This document shows, in pieces, positions 1 through 8,890 of a DNA stretch of 64,000 nt (the stretch's first letter is position 1; each line of letters opens with the position of its first letter). The translations under genes were made by a program, and so were the position numbers. A model generated the notes under the pieces. That model was given only the letters and a program-made list of their open reading frames with translations, had not been told where the DNA came from and ran no database searches. The stretch comes from Ascidiaceihabitans sp029251465. GTDB taxonomy: Bacteria; Pseudomonadota; Alphaproteobacteria; Rhodobacterales; Rhodobacteraceae. The stretch covers positions 868,001-932,000 of the forward strand of contig NZ_CP170633.1 of assembly GCF_042932805.1 (NCBI RefSeq), read 5' to 3'.

Positions 1-731
1 ACGTCGCCAGACACGGAATAGGTCAACGTCACTTCGGACGTCGGGATCAGCCACCAACCATTTGTCGTCTGGTAACTGTCATCGCCGAATTTCGGCAATT
101 TGTCGGTGCCGTACATCGCCTCGTCACGGACCAAAACCGGTGTGTTGTATTCGGTCAAGCCGTTGTGATCCACGTGGGTGTCGACCATGAATTGCGCCAG
201 CGCGCGGTGTACACGGGCCACGGCCCCTTTGAGCATGACAAAGCGCGCACCTGATGTTTTGGCTGCTGTTTCAAAGTCCATCGACGCGGCGACAGCGGCA
301 ATTTCAAAATGCTCTTTGGGTGCAAAATCGAACGTGGCAGGCGTGCCCCAGCGGTTCACTTCGACGTTGTCCGCCTCGTCCGCGCCCATGGGCACATCGT
401 CGGCAGGCAGGTTCGGAATGCGGGCCAGCGCATCCGTCAATTGGGCGTCCAGCGCATCGGCCTCTTGACGCATGGTTGCAACTTCGGCCTTTTTCTCACC
501 GACCAGCGCGCGCAGGCGTTCAAACTCGGCCTCATCGCCACGGCCTTTGGCAGCACCGACTTCTTTTGAGGCTTTGTTCTGCTCGGCTTGCGCAGTTTCA
601 GCCGCAAGGATCTTGGCACGGCGCGCCTCGTCCATTGCCAGCAAGGTCGGTGACACCGCATCATCCCCACGGCGCGCCAAAGCGGCGTCAAAAGCGGCAG
701 GGTTTTCGCGGATCGCTTTGATGTCATGCAT
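1..731 (-). CDS. serS: Seryl-tRNA synthetase, N-terminal part (cut by window edge)
   Basis: Charges tRNA-Ser with serine in the cytoplasm. The reverse strand opens with MHDIKAIRENPAAFDAALAR, the usual start of bacterial SerRS, followed by the long antiparallel coiled-coil arm (about residues 25-110, rich in Ala, Glu, Arg, Lys) and then the beginning of the class II catalytic core with motif-1-like residues and TNGWWLIPTSEVTLT just before the edge. About 243 residues are visible of the roughly 430 expected, so the C-terminal catalytic half lies outside. The ATG at 731 is preferred over the overlapping CAT at 725-727, which is in another frame. Assignment is secure from sequence pattern; housekeeping gene. 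Confidence 0.96.
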   Translation of the reverse strand, partial: MHDIKAIRENPAAFDAALARRGDDAVSPTLLAMDEARRAKILAAETAQAEQNKASKEVGAAKGRGDEAEFERLRALVGEKKAEVATMRQEADALDAQLTDALARIPNLPADDVPMGADEADNVEVNRWGTPATFDFAPKEHFEIAAVAASMDFETAAKTSGARFVMLKGAVARVHRALAQFMVDTHVDHNGLTEYNTPVLVRDEAMYGTDKLPKFGDDSYQTTNGWWLIPTSEVTLTYSVSGD

Positions 732-814
732 GGGGATGGTCCTTGGATTTGAGTCGATTTGGTCGGGTTATGCCCGAAGTTGGGAACTGTAGCCAGACAT
801 CAAGTGTTTATGCC

Positions 815-2362
815 TTACCGAACATAAGCCCCTTTGAAATGTGAAGATGGGTAGCTTTCTGTGTCTGGACGCATGGGGTTTAACATCACTGACCCAAGCC
901 AATTCGTACCCTGAAAGTTTGTGGAGAAATCAAAAAATGAGTCTTCAAAAATTGAGTTTTTAAAAGAGGAGTTGAACAAGTCTGTGCCGCACATATTGAG
1001 GTTATCACCTTCAGCATTGCTAAAGTCGCACCGATATACTGCGGTGGCTTCAAACTGAGCATGGCTCAAAGCAGTGTTTTGCAAATTGCAATCTTCCAGC
1101 TTTGCGCCATTAAATCGCGTTCCCGTTAGATTTGCATTTGCGAAATTACATCGTACAAACGAGCTTCCTTCGAAATCAGCTTCAGTAAGATTACTGCCCT
1201 CGAAATCGCAATTTGCAAAACTTGCACCTCTCGCATTCATTTTTTGGCCCAAAATACTTTGAAAAATCAAGTTTGCACCTGAAATTCCATCCAAATTACT
1301 TTCGCTTAAAACTGCTCCACCCAACTTCATGTCGTTAAAGTTGCACCCCCCTAGGTAGCATCCCCTGAGGTCTATTTTAAAACCACTTTGCCCAAATTCC
1401 TTTGCATTTTGTTCATGTACACGCAAAGCAGATGTCCGAGTTCCCAATACTTGAATCGCAATTTCGATGTCTGCTCTAGTTCGCAAGTTTCTCGCTGCGA
1501 GCCAAGCTTGCCCTTCAAAAAAAGCTCTGCCAAATCTGCCCAAGCGGGTCCGGCGAATATCTAATTCCACGAGAAAAACGCCTTGATCTTTATTGCGATA
1601 GCCTAGAGGTGGCAAATCTACAGAAGGTCCAACAGGAATTTGGGTGTTTTGACGCACATATGAAGACAGAATACGTAAAATGGTAATGTGGTCTTGGATG
1701 CTGTCTTTTGACAACCGCTGAAGCGAAAAAATAGCACCAATTCGCGCTTCGATGTTCACGTCAGTAAACTCGTAGGTTGTTCTTTCAATCACCGCTTTTC
1801 CAAGTGGATCAGTGAGTTCCAAGGGCCCTTGGTCATCATATATAGTTTCGCCATTTTTGTCCGTAACATATACTGGTGTTTCAATGAGTTTTCGGACTGG
1901 TTTGTCGGCACTCAAGCCTTGTACTGCCTTGAAAATACGGTCGTTTATCAGCCCTTCTTCAGTTGCCTTTGCGGTTCGCTCGTTGATCCATACACGGATA
2001 ACGGAAAAGAAAACCGTGGCGGCAGCTGCTAAGACACCCATCAAAAGCGCGACAGATGTCGCAATGTTCCGAATATCCAATGCGGGCGTGTCTGGATTGG
2101 ATGCATCGGCTTTTAGTCGATCAACTAATTTCGTTAAGCTGACGCCGATTTCTACGAGATACAAACTTAACGCCATAACTGCTAAAGTGCATGCTGTTAT
2201 GATGATCAGCATAACGTAATTTCGTTGTATCCAGTTTAATTGAAAGCGATGCTTCGGGACTTCTGTAGAGACCAGCCATTGAACACAAAAAACCAGCACG
2301 ACCATCACAATAAAAACCCAAGTCACGGGGTGGTTTACAATTGTTAAATACGATTCAATCAT
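815..2362 (-). CDS. Membrane-anchored pentapeptide-repeat protein
   Basis: The chosen start (ATG at 2362) has AAAGG seven bases upstream and gives 515 residues; an in-frame ATG at 2455 would add 31 basic residues and occupies GC-richer sequence that looks intergenic. Three hydrophobic segments are visible (about residues 12-31, 47-70 and 100-121), then a soluble middle domain, and from about residue 345 to 500 a series of pentapeptide repeats with a central Leu/Phe and Asn/Asp at i-1 (CNFNDMKLGG, SNLDG, CDFEGSNLTEADFEG), expected to form a right-handed quadrilateral beta-helix. The function is unknown. Such proteins with membrane anchors occur widely in bacteria. The gene is markedly AT-richer than serS and yajC on either side, suggesting transfer. 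Confidence 0.8.
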   Translation of the reverse strand: MIESYLTIVNHPVTWVFIVMVVLVFCVQWLVSTEVPKHRFQLNWIQRNYVMLIIITACTLAVMALSLYLVEIGVSLTKLVDRLKADASNPDTPALDIRNIATSVALLMGVLAAAATVFFSVIRVWINERTAKATEEGLINDRIFKAVQGLSADKPVRKLIETPVYVTDKNGETIYDDQGPLELTDPLGKAVIERTTYEFTDVNIEARIGAIFSLQRLSKDSIQDHITILRILSSYVRQNTQIPVGPSVDLPPLGYRNKDQGVFLVELDIRRTRLGRFGRAFFEGQAWLAARNLRTRADIEIAIQVLGTRTSALRVHEQNAKEFGQSGFKIDLRGCYLGGCNFNDMKLGGAVLSESNLDGISGANLIFQSILGQKMNARGASFANCDFEGSNLTEADFEGSSFVRCNFANANLTGTRFNGAKLEDCNLQNTALSHAQFEATAVYRCDFSNAEGDNLNMCGTDLFNSSFKNSIFEDSFFDFSTNFQGTNWLGSVMLNPMRPDTESYPSSHFKGAYVR

Positions 2363-2557
2363 TGCGCGACCTTTCAAAATCTTCCCACCACCATGGCGCG
2401 CATTTGTGACGTCGCCAAGCGTCAATTTCGCGTGTTTCCCGCCCATCCCAAACATACCTTAAAAACCACCCCGCGTGACCTTGCAAAGCCCCCCAACACT
2501 CCATAGGTTCTGCCAAAATCAGCGCGTCCCAAAGCGCCCGAAATCAAGGACAAAACC

Positions 2558-2836
2558 ATGGACCAAATCGGCCAATTTCTGCCCCTCATTCTGATCTTTG
2601 CGATCATGTATTTCCTGCTGATCCGTCCGCAGCAGAAAAAGATGAAAGATCACCAGGCGATGGTGGCAGCGCTGCGTCGTGGTGACAAAGTTGTGACCGC
2701 TGGCGGCTTGATCGGCAAGGTCGTCAAGGTCATGGATGACGGCGAAGTCGAGGTCGAAGTGGCTGACGGCGTTAAGGTGCGTGTGGTTCAGGCGACGATC
2801 TCTCAGGTTGTGTCCAAGACCGAACCAGCCAAGTAA
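2558..2836 (+). CDS. yajC: Preprotein translocase accessory subunit YajC
   Basis: A 92-residue single-span membrane protein that associates with SecDF and the SecYEG translocon. It shows the family pattern: a short periplasmic N-terminus, one hydrophobic helix (about residues 5-23, FLPLILIFAIMYFLLIRPQQ), then the conserved RPQQKKMKDHQAMVAALRRGDKVVTAGGLIGKV segment in shorter form and an acidic/valine-rich beta domain. An AAGGAC ribosome site precedes the ATG. It is the first gene of a rightward run with secD 45 bases downstream, the standard alphaproteobacterial order yajC-secD-secF, so co-transcription is likely. Confidence 0.95.
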   Translation: MDQIGQFLPLILIFAIMYFLLIRPQQKKMKDHQAMVAALRRGDKVVTAGGLIGKVVKVMDDGEVEVEVADGVKVRVVQATISQVVSKTEPAK

Positions 2837-2881
2837 CTCTGCCGTTTAACCTTCGGTTATTTAAGAACAAAGGACCCATTG

Positions 2882-4543
2882 ATGCTGCAATTTGATGCAT
2901 GGAAGCGGGTCGCAATTTGGCTGACCTGCGCGGTGGGATTGCTGCTGGCGATGCCCAATGCGTTTTACACGCGTGTCGAGGCGCGCAATGACGCGGTCGC
3001 GGCGATCGAGTTGGGCGAGGATACCCCCGAACAGCAAGCGATTGCAGGCACTTGGCCGTCCTATTTGCCCTCTGGTCTGGTCAATCTGGGCCTCGATTTG
3101 CGCGGCGGTGCGCATCTGCTGGCCGAAGTCGAGCTGTCGGATGTTTATCAAAGCCGCATGGAAGCGTCGTGGCCCGAAGTGCGCGATGCCTTGCGTCCGG
3201 CCCGGGCCACAATCGGCGGTATTCGCCAGCAACCGTCCAAACCCGACGAGTTGCGCGTTCGGATCGGCAACCCTGAAAACATGGCCGAAGCACTGGTGAT
3301 CGTGCGCGGTCTGGCGCGTCCTGTGCAATCGTTGACGGGTGTCGGTTCGACCGATCTGGCCGTCAGTGCCGAGGGCGACATCATCGTCGTGACCCTGTCT
3401 GACGCTGAACGACTGTCCACCGATGAACGCACAATGCAGCAGTCGCTGGAAATCGTGCGACGCCGCATCGACGAGGTCGGCACCCGCGAACCGACGATCC
3501 AGCGCCAAGGCACTAACCGGATTTTGATCCAAGTGCCGGGCATTGGGTCTGCGGCCGAGTTGAAAGAAATCATCGGCACAACCGCCCGCCTGACGTTCAA
3601 CCCTGTTGTGAACCGCACGGGCGACAGCAACGCCAACCCGGGCATCGGCAACTCGCTGGTTCCATCGCTGGACGAACCGGGGCAGTATTTCATCATCGAA
3701 ACCGCACCAGTTGTGTCGGGCGAAGATCTTGTTGATGCGCAGCCAGCGTTTGACCAAAACGGCGGCCCTGCGGTTTCGTTTCGGTTCAACACCTCGGGCG
3801 CGCGCCGTTTTGGTGACTACACCGCTGAAAACATCGGCAGCCCGTTTGCGATCACGTTGGACGATGAAGTCGTCAGCGCGCCGGTCATCCAAAGCCATAT
3901 TCCGGGTGGATCGGGCATCATCACCGGCAATTTCTCGGTCGAGGAAAGCACGCGATTGGCGGTTCTGCTGCGGGCAGGGGCCTTGCCTGCGGAACTGACC
4001 TTCCTTGAGGAACGCACCATCGGGCCGGAACTGGGCCAAGACAGCATCGACGCGGGCAAAATCGCAACAATGGTCGCCTTTGGCGCGGTGCTGGTGTTCA
4101 TGGCGCTCAGCTACGGCACCTTTGGCATATTTGCCAACATCGCACTGATCATCAACGTCGGTCTGATCTTTGGACTGCTCAGCCTTGTTGGCGCGACGCT
4201 GACGCTGCCGGGCATTGCGGGCATCGTGCTGACCGTCGGTATGGCAGTCGATGCAAACGTGCTGGTGTTCGAGCGGATCCGCGAGGAACTCAAATCCTCA
4301 AAAGGGCCGGCGCGCGCGATTGAACTTGGGTACGAAAAAGCGCTGAGCGCGATTATCGATGCCAACATCACCACGTTTATCACCGCTGTGATCCTGTTCG
4401 TCATGGGCTCTGGCCCGGTGCGCGGGTTCGCGATCACGCTGGGCCTTGGGATTATCACCTCGGTCTTTACTGCCATCTACGTCACGCGGCTGATGGTGGT
4501 CATCTGGTTTGAACGCCGCCGCCCAAAAACGATCGAGGTTTAA
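2882..4543 (+). CDS. secD: Protein translocase subunit SecD
   Basis: Inner-membrane component that uses the proton motive force to help preproteins leave the translocon on the periplasmic side. The 553-residue protein has TM1 at about residues 9-26, a large periplasmic region with the signature LGLDLRGGAHLLAEV (about 70-84), and a C-terminal block of five membrane helices with the conserved GMAVDANVLVFERIREEL and RGFAITLGLGIITS motifs of SecD/RND proteins. ATG at 2882 is used because AAAGGA lies seven bases upstream; a TTG one codon earlier is less likely. secF starts one base after the stop region, implying translational coupling. Confidence 0.97.
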   Translation: MLQFDAWKRVAIWLTCAVGLLLAMPNAFYTRVEARNDAVAAIELGEDTPEQQAIAGTWPSYLPSGLVNLGLDLRGGAHLLAEVELSDVYQSRMEASWPEVRDALRPARATIGGIRQQPSKPDELRVRIGNPENMAEALVIVRGLARPVQSLTGVGSTDLAVSAEGDIIVVTLSDAERLSTDERTMQQSLEIVRRRIDEVGTREPTIQRQGTNRILIQVPGIGSAAELKEIIGTTARLTFNPVVNRTGDSNANPGIGNSLVPSLDEPGQYFIIETAPVVSGEDLVDAQPAFDQNGGPAVSFRFNTSGARRFGDYTAENIGSPFAITLDDEVVSAPVIQSHIPGGSGIITGNFSVEESTRLAVLLRAGALPAELTFLEERTIGPELGQDSIDAGKIATMVAFGAVLVFMALSYGTFGIFANIALIINVGLIFGLLSLVGATLTLPGIAGIVLTVGMAVDANVLVFERIREELKSSKGPARAIELGYEKALSAIIDANITTFITAVILFVMGSGPVRGFAITLGLGIITSVFTAIYVTRLMVVIWFERRRPKTIEV

Positions 4544-4544
4544 G

Positions 4545-5513
4545 ATGCGTCTCAAGTTAGTCCGCGAAAACACAAAGTTCGATTTCTTTAGCCGCTGGAA
4601 ACTGTGGTTGGGCATTTCGATGCTGATGGTGGTGATCGGGTTTACGTCCTACGCGATCCAGGGCCTGAACTTTGGCATCGATTTCCGGGGCGGCACCACG
4701 ATCCGCACCGAAAGCACGCAACCCGTTGTAATCGGTGAATACCGCGCCGCGTTGGACACGTTGAATTTGGGCGATATTTCGATCACCGAAGTGTTTGATC
4801 CGAATTTCCGCGCCGATCAAAACGTCGCGATGATCCGCATTCAGGCCCAAGAAGGCCAAGAAGCGGTCGAAGTCGATACGATTGTCCAAGTCGAAGCCGC
4901 CTTGCAAACGATTGATCCGGGAATGAAATTTCCGTCGGTTGAATCCGTTGGTCCCAAAGTGTCAGGCGAGCTGATCAAGACGGCGGCGCTCGCGGTGGTT
5001 CTGGCGATTGGCGCGGTTCTAATCTACATTTGGCTGCGTTTTGAGTGGCAGTTTGCCTTGGGCGCAGTGGCTGCATTGGTGCACGATGTGGTGCTGACAA
5101 TTGGCGTGTTTTCCGAACTTCAGATCAAATTCGACCTCGCGATTATCGCCGCCTTGCTGACCATCGTTGGCTATTCGCTGAACGATACTGTGGTGGTGTT
5201 TGACCGGGTGCGTGAAAACCTGCGCAAGTACAAAAAGAAAGAACTGGCCGAGGTTCTGAACATCTCGATCAACGAAACGCTCAGCCGGACAGTCATGACA
5301 TCTGTCACCACATTGCTGGCGCTGATCGCCCTGTTTGTGCTGGGCGGCGACGTGATCCGTGGCTTTGTTTTTGCAATGATTTGGGGCGTGATTGTCGGGA
5401 CGTATAGTTCGGTCTTTGTTGCCTCAACGATCCTGCTGTACTTGGGTGTGAAACGCGATTGGTCCAAGCCTGACGCGAATGCTGGCAACCAATTCGCCAA
5501 CATTGACGCCTAA
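4545..5513 (+). CDS. secF: Protein translocase subunit SecF
   Basis: Partner of SecD, 322 residues. Visible features are TM1 near residues 21-40, the family signature GLNFGIDFRGGTTI just after it, a short periplasmic domain, and five C-terminal helices with YSLNDTVVVFDRVREN (SecF motif) and VIRGFVFAMIWGVIVGTYSS. The ATG at 4545 follows the secD stop by one base and has GAGG at a good distance inside the secD end; a TTG at 4509 overlapping secD is rejected. Together with yajC and secD it forms the export-motor operon, and the next gene follows with no gap. Confidence 0.97.
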   Translation: MRLKLVRENTKFDFFSRWKLWLGISMLMVVIGFTSYAIQGLNFGIDFRGGTTIRTESTQPVVIGEYRAALDTLNLGDISITEVFDPNFRADQNVAMIRIQAQEGQEAVEVDTIVQVEAALQTIDPGMKFPSVESVGPKVSGELIKTAALAVVLAIGAVLIYIWLRFEWQFALGAVAALVHDVVLTIGVFSELQIKFDLAIIAALLTIVGYSLNDTVVVFDRVRENLRKYKKKELAEVLNISINETLSRTVMTSVTTLLALIALFVLGGDVIRGFVFAMIWGVIVGTYSSVFVASTILLYLGVKRDWSKPDANAGNQFANIDA

Positions 5514-6275
5514 ATGAGCGAGGCCTTTACAGCCGCGATTGCAACGCCGGGGCTGTGGTTCATTGTCATCGGCGCGCTGCTTGCGGGCATCGTGCGTGGC
5601 TTTTCCGGCTTTGGCACGGCGATGATCTACCTGCCGTTTGCAGCCCAAGTTGTCCCACCGTTGTGGGCGATCATCACGTTGATGGTGATGGATGTGATCG
5701 GGCCGATCCCGCTTGTGCGCCCTGCGTGGCGGGCGTCTCAAAAACGGGATTTGTTTTTGTTGCTGGCCGGGTCCGTGTTGCTCATTCCTGTGGGTTTGTC
5801 GTTGCTCGATACGATTTCGCCTGAAACGTACCGCTACATCGTGTCTGGCATCGCACTGGTTCTGGTGCTGTGTCTGGTGTTCGGGCTGCGGTATTCGGGG
5901 TCTGTTTCGCCGCCCGTCACGTTAGGGGTCGGGGCGTTGTCAGGGTTTTCCGGCGGCTTGGGCGGTGTGCCCGGCCCACCCGCGATCCTGTTTTATATGG
6001 CCAGCACTTTGCCCGTCAAAACCGTGCGCGCGAACATGATATTGTTCCTGTTTTTCACCGACTTTTTGCTGCTGGGCATCATTGGCATTCGCGGTGATCT
6101 TGCGATGACACCAATCATTATCGGTGCGATGATGGCGATCCCGAATGCGGCGGGAAACCTGATAGGTGCCGCCATTTTTGATCCTGACAAGGCGGCGCTA
6201 TACAGGGCGGTTGCGTATGTTATCGTGGCAGGTGCAGCAATCATCGGCCTGCCGTTCTGGTCCAATTTGGGGTAA
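5514..6275 (+). CDS. TSUP/TauE-SafE family membrane transporter
   Basis: A 253-residue, very hydrophobic protein with about eight predicted helices arranged as two similar halves, typical of the sulfite exporter TauE/SafE (TSUP) family. The N-terminal GIVRGFSGFGTAMIYLP and the mid-protein SGFSGGLGGVPGPPAILFYM are the two pseudo-symmetric signature loops of the family. The ATG begins immediately after the secF stop codon, so it is translationally coupled to the export operon. Family members move sulfite, sulfoacetate or other organic anions; the substrate here cannot be told from sequence, and the neighbourhood (secDF, ccm) does not decide it. Confidence 0.85.
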   Translation: MSEAFTAAIATPGLWFIVIGALLAGIVRGFSGFGTAMIYLPFAAQVVPPLWAIITLMVMDVIGPIPLVRPAWRASQKRDLFLLLAGSVLLIPVGLSLLDTISPETYRYIVSGIALVLVLCLVFGLRYSGSVSPPVTLGVGALSGFSGGLGGVPGPPAILFYMASTLPVKTVRANMILFLFFTDFLLLGIIGIRGDLAMTPIIIGAMMAIPNAAGNLIGAAIFDPDKAALYRAVAYVIVAGAAIIGLPFWSNLG

Positions 6276-6279
6276 TGAA

Positions 6280-6633
6280 ATGCGTTTGAACGAAGTCACG
6301 TACAACGACGCCAAGCCAATCGAGGGCTACGGCCCCGGCTTTTTCCGCATCGGCGGAGAGGTGTTTCATTCGGCGGTTTTGACCTCCGGCCAAGGCACGT
6401 TTGAATGGAGTGGCTACGATGACGCTGCAACATTGCTGGCGCTGGCCGGTGACATCGACGTGCTGTTTGTCGGCACCGGCGCGGACGTCGCGCACATCCC
6501 GACAGACCTGCGCGATCAGCTCGAAGAAGCGGGCCTAGGGGTCGAGGCAATGGCATCGCCGGCGGCCGCGCGCACCTATAATGTGTTGCTCAGCGAAGGG
6601 CGCCGCATTGCTTTGGCGATGTTGCCCGTTTAA
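6280..6633 (+). CDS. Mth938-like domain protein (DUF498-type)
   Basis: A 117-residue soluble protein. The pattern MRLNEVTYNDAKPIEGYGPG, then FRIGGEVFHSAVL, DIDVLFVGTGADVAHIP and an Ala-rich C-terminal ARTYNVLLSEGRRIALAMLP matches small Mth938-domain proteins, which are related to the mitochondrial complex I assembly factor NDUFAF3 and often sit beside secDF in alphaproteobacteria. The exact biochemical role in bacteria is not established. The ATG at 6280 lies four bases past the preceding stop; an earlier ATG in the same frame within the transporter gene is not credible. It is followed by ccmA after nine bases. Confidence 0.8.
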   Translation: MRLNEVTYNDAKPIEGYGPGFFRIGGEVFHSAVLTSGQGTFEWSGYDDAATLLALAGDIDVLFVGTGADVAHIPTDLRDQLEEAGLGVEAMASPAAARTYNVLLSEGRRIALAMLPV

Positions 6634-6642
6634 CGATTGAGC

Positions 6643-7263
6643 ATGAGTTTGAATGTCACAGACCTAACAATCGCGCGCGGCGGCTTGCCCGTGCTGAACG
6701 GTCTGTCGTTTACGCTGGATCCTGGTCAGGCGCTAATTTTGCGCGGTCCCAACGGCTCTGGTAAAACGACCCTGCTGCGCACAATCGCGGGTTTGCAACC
6801 AGCACTGAGCGGCACGATTGACGCCGACGAAGATCAGATTGCCTACGCCGCACATTCCGATGGGCTAAAGGCGATGCTGTCGGTGACCGAAAATTTGCAG
6901 TTCTGGGCGGATGTGTTTGGGCAGAACGATATCAAACCGGCATTGCGCGCCTTTGATTTGACCACACTGCAAGACCGTCTCGCGGGCACCTTGTCAGCGG
7001 GGCAAAAACGGCGACTGGGTCTGGCACGTTTGTTGGTGACAGGGCGGCCGGTTTGGGTGCTTGATGAACCGACAGTGTCGCTTGATACCGCGTCCGTGGC
7101 CTTGTTTGCAGACGCTGTGCGCGCACATTTGGGGCAGGGTGGCATGGCCCTGATCGCGACACACATCGACCTTGGTCTTGACGAGGCTGCGATCCTTGAC
7201 GTCACTCCGTTTGCCGCCAAACCCGAGGCCCGTTTCGGGGCCAGCGACGAGGCATTTCTTTGA
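6643..7263 (+). CDS. ccmA: Heme exporter ATP-binding protein CcmA
   Basis: ABC ATPase of the CcmABCD complex, which releases holo-CcmE for cytochrome c maturation. The 206-residue protein has Walker A GPNGSGKTT (about 37-45), the signature LSAGQKRRLGLARLL and Walker B VWVLDEPTVSLD, in the short form typical of CcmA. ATG at 6643 is taken rather than a TTG two codons earlier. Its 3' end overlaps the ccmB start by four bases, and ccmB, ccmC, ccmD and ccmG follow, confirming the pathway. Confidence 0.95.
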   Translation: MSLNVTDLTIARGGLPVLNGLSFTLDPGQALILRGPNGSGKTTLLRTIAGLQPALSGTIDADEDQIAYAAHSDGLKAMLSVTENLQFWADVFGQNDIKPALRAFDLTTLQDRLAGTLSAGQKRRLGLARLLVTGRPVWVLDEPTVSLDTASVALFADAVRAHLGQGGMALIATHIDLGLDEAAILDVTPFAAKPEARFGASDEAFL

Positions 7264-7916
7264 ACGCTCTGTTGATCCGCGATTTGCGCCTTGCGGTGCG
7301 CGCAGGCGGCGGCCTTGGCCTTGGGCTTGCGTTTTTCCTGATTGTTGTGGTGCTGGTGCCGTTTGCGGTCGGGGCCAACACCGATCTGTTGTCGCGCATC
7401 GCGCCCGGCGTTTTGTGGATTGGTGCATTGCTCGCGTGCCTCTTGTCTCTCGATCGCATCCTTGCCCTCGATTTCGAGGACGGAACGCTTGATTTGCTGG
7501 CCACAGCGCCGGTGCCGCTTGAGGCCGCGCTGAGCATCAAGGCCCTCGCGCATTGGATCACCACTGGCCTGCCTCTGGTCCTCGCCGCCCCGATCTTGGG
7601 CGTATTAATGAGCCTGCCACCCCAAGGTTACCTCTGGCTCGTTGTCTCGCTTTTGCTCGGAACGCCAGCACTGTCCGTCATCGGAACCTTTGGCGCGGCC
7701 TTGACTGTCGGCATCAAACGCGGCGGTTTGCTGTTGTCGTTGCTGGTCCTGCCACTCTATGTGCCGACGCTGATTTTCGGGGCCGAAGCGGCGCGGCGCG
7801 GCGCTGCAGGGGCGGATGTCAGCACGCCGATGCTGCTGATGGCGGGCATTTCCGCCGGGGTCATCGCATTGATGCCATTTGCCAGCGCTGCCGCCTTGCG
7901 GATAAACTTGCGATGA
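7260..7916 (+). CDS. ccmB: Heme exporter membrane protein CcmB
   Basis: Membrane subunit of the CcmAB transporter, 218 residues with six predicted helices. The start MNALLIRDLRLAVRAGGG followed by LGLAFFLIVVVLVPFAVG and the motif ALDFEDGTLDLLATAPVPLE are characteristic of CcmB. The start codon appears to be TTG at 7260, overlapping the ccmA stop, with GAGG about nine bases upstream; no ATG is available before the first conserved residues. A gap of 93 bases separates it from ccmC. Confidence 0.93.
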   Translation: MNALLIRDLRLAVRAGGGLGLGLAFFLIVVVLVPFAVGANTDLLSRIAPGVLWIGALLACLLSLDRILALDFEDGTLDLLATAPVPLEAALSIKALAHWITTGLPLVLAAPILGVLMSLPPQGYLWLVVSLLLGTPALSVIGTFGAALTVGIKRGGLLLSLLVLPLYVPTLIFGAEAARRGAAGADVSTPMLLMAGISAGVIALMPFASAAALRINLR

Positions 7917-8009
7917 GCTGTGAACACGTTGACGTGGGCCTGCCAAGATGCCGGTTGAGCAGCGCGGCGCAACGCATTACTGATCTATAAACCGCATTAA
8001 GGAACCTAA

Positions 8010-8744
8010 ATGTCTCTTTGGGAATACGCCAATCCAGTCAAATTTTTGCGGCTCAGCGAGCAGGTGTTGCCAGTGCTTTGGGTATTGGCCGCGGCCAGCG
8101 TCGGCACCGGGCTGATCTGGGGTTTTTTCTTTACGCCGGACGAACGGCTGCAAGGGTCCACGGTCAAAATCCTGTTCCTGCACGTGCCGGCCGCGTTGAT
8201 GGCCATTAATGCGTGGTTCATGATGTTGGTGGCCTCACTGATCTGGTTGATCCGGCGGCATCACGTTAGCGCCTTGGCCGCCAAAGCCGCAGCACCAGTT
8301 GGCGTCGTTTTTACGCTGATCGCGCTGGTGACTGGGGCAATTTGGGGGCAACCGATTTGGGGCACGTGGTGGGTTTGGGACCCGCGATTGACCTCGTTCC
8401 TGATCCTGTTTTTGTTCTACCTTGGCTACATCGCCCTGTGGGAAGCGATCGAAGACCCGGATACAGCCGCCGATCTCACATCGGTTTTGTGCCTTGTCGG
8501 ATCAGTGTTCGCAGTGCTGTCACGCTACGCCGTTCAGTTCTGGAACCAAGGCTTGCACCAAGGCACTTCAGTGCCCGTCGCGACAGGCGAGCGCAGCGTG
8601 GCTGACGTCTTTTGGCAACCGCTGCTGATTTCGATGATCGGCTTTGGCTTGTTGTTTCTGGCCTTGGTTTTGTACCGCACAGGCACCGAAATTCGCATCC
8701 GGCGCACGGCCGCATTGCTGGCCCGAACAGGAGCACGCGGATGA
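8010..8744 (+). CDS. ccmC: Heme transporter CcmC
   Basis: Loads heme onto the chaperone CcmE on the periplasmic side. The 244-residue membrane protein has six helices and the tryptophan-rich heme-handling loop WGQPIWGTWWVWDPRLTS (about residues 110-127), flanked by conserved histidines (HVPAA near 54-58 and the histidine in FWNQGLHQGTSV). It ends with the stop codon overlapping the ccmD start (ATGA). The ribosome site AAGGAACC precedes the ATG. Assignment is firm. Confidence 0.96.
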   Translation: MSLWEYANPVKFLRLSEQVLPVLWVLAAASVGTGLIWGFFFTPDERLQGSTVKILFLHVPAALMAINAWFMMLVASLIWLIRRHHVSALAAKAAAPVGVVFTLIALVTGAIWGQPIWGTWWVWDPRLTSFLILFLFYLGYIALWEAIEDPDTAADLTSVLCLVGSVFAVLSRYAVQFWNQGLHQGTSVPVATGERSVADVFWQPLLISMIGFGLLFLALVLYRTGTEIRIRRTAALLARTGARG

Positions 8745-8890
8745 TACCTGAACTTGGAAAATACGCAGGCACCGTGTTGTGGGCTTACGGCGCGTCTCTC
8801 GCGTTGCTTGGCGTTCTGGTCTTTGTGACCCTGCGCAAAGGGCGCAAGGTGAGACGCGCAATGGAAAAAGTGGAAAATCGGAATGGCTAA
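8741..8890 (+). CDS. ccmD: Heme exporter small subunit CcmD
   Basis: A 49-residue single-pass membrane peptide needed for release of holo-CcmE from CcmABC. It starts MIPELGKYAGTVLWAYGAS, has one hydrophobic helix (about residues 8-29) and a basic cytoplasmic tail (RKGRKVRRAM), as CcmD usually does. It overlaps ccmC by four bases at the start and ccmG by eight bases at the end, which supports translation of this very short frame. Confidence 0.92.
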   Translation: MIPELGKYAGTVLWAYGASLALLGVLVFVTLRKGRKVRRAMEKVENRNG

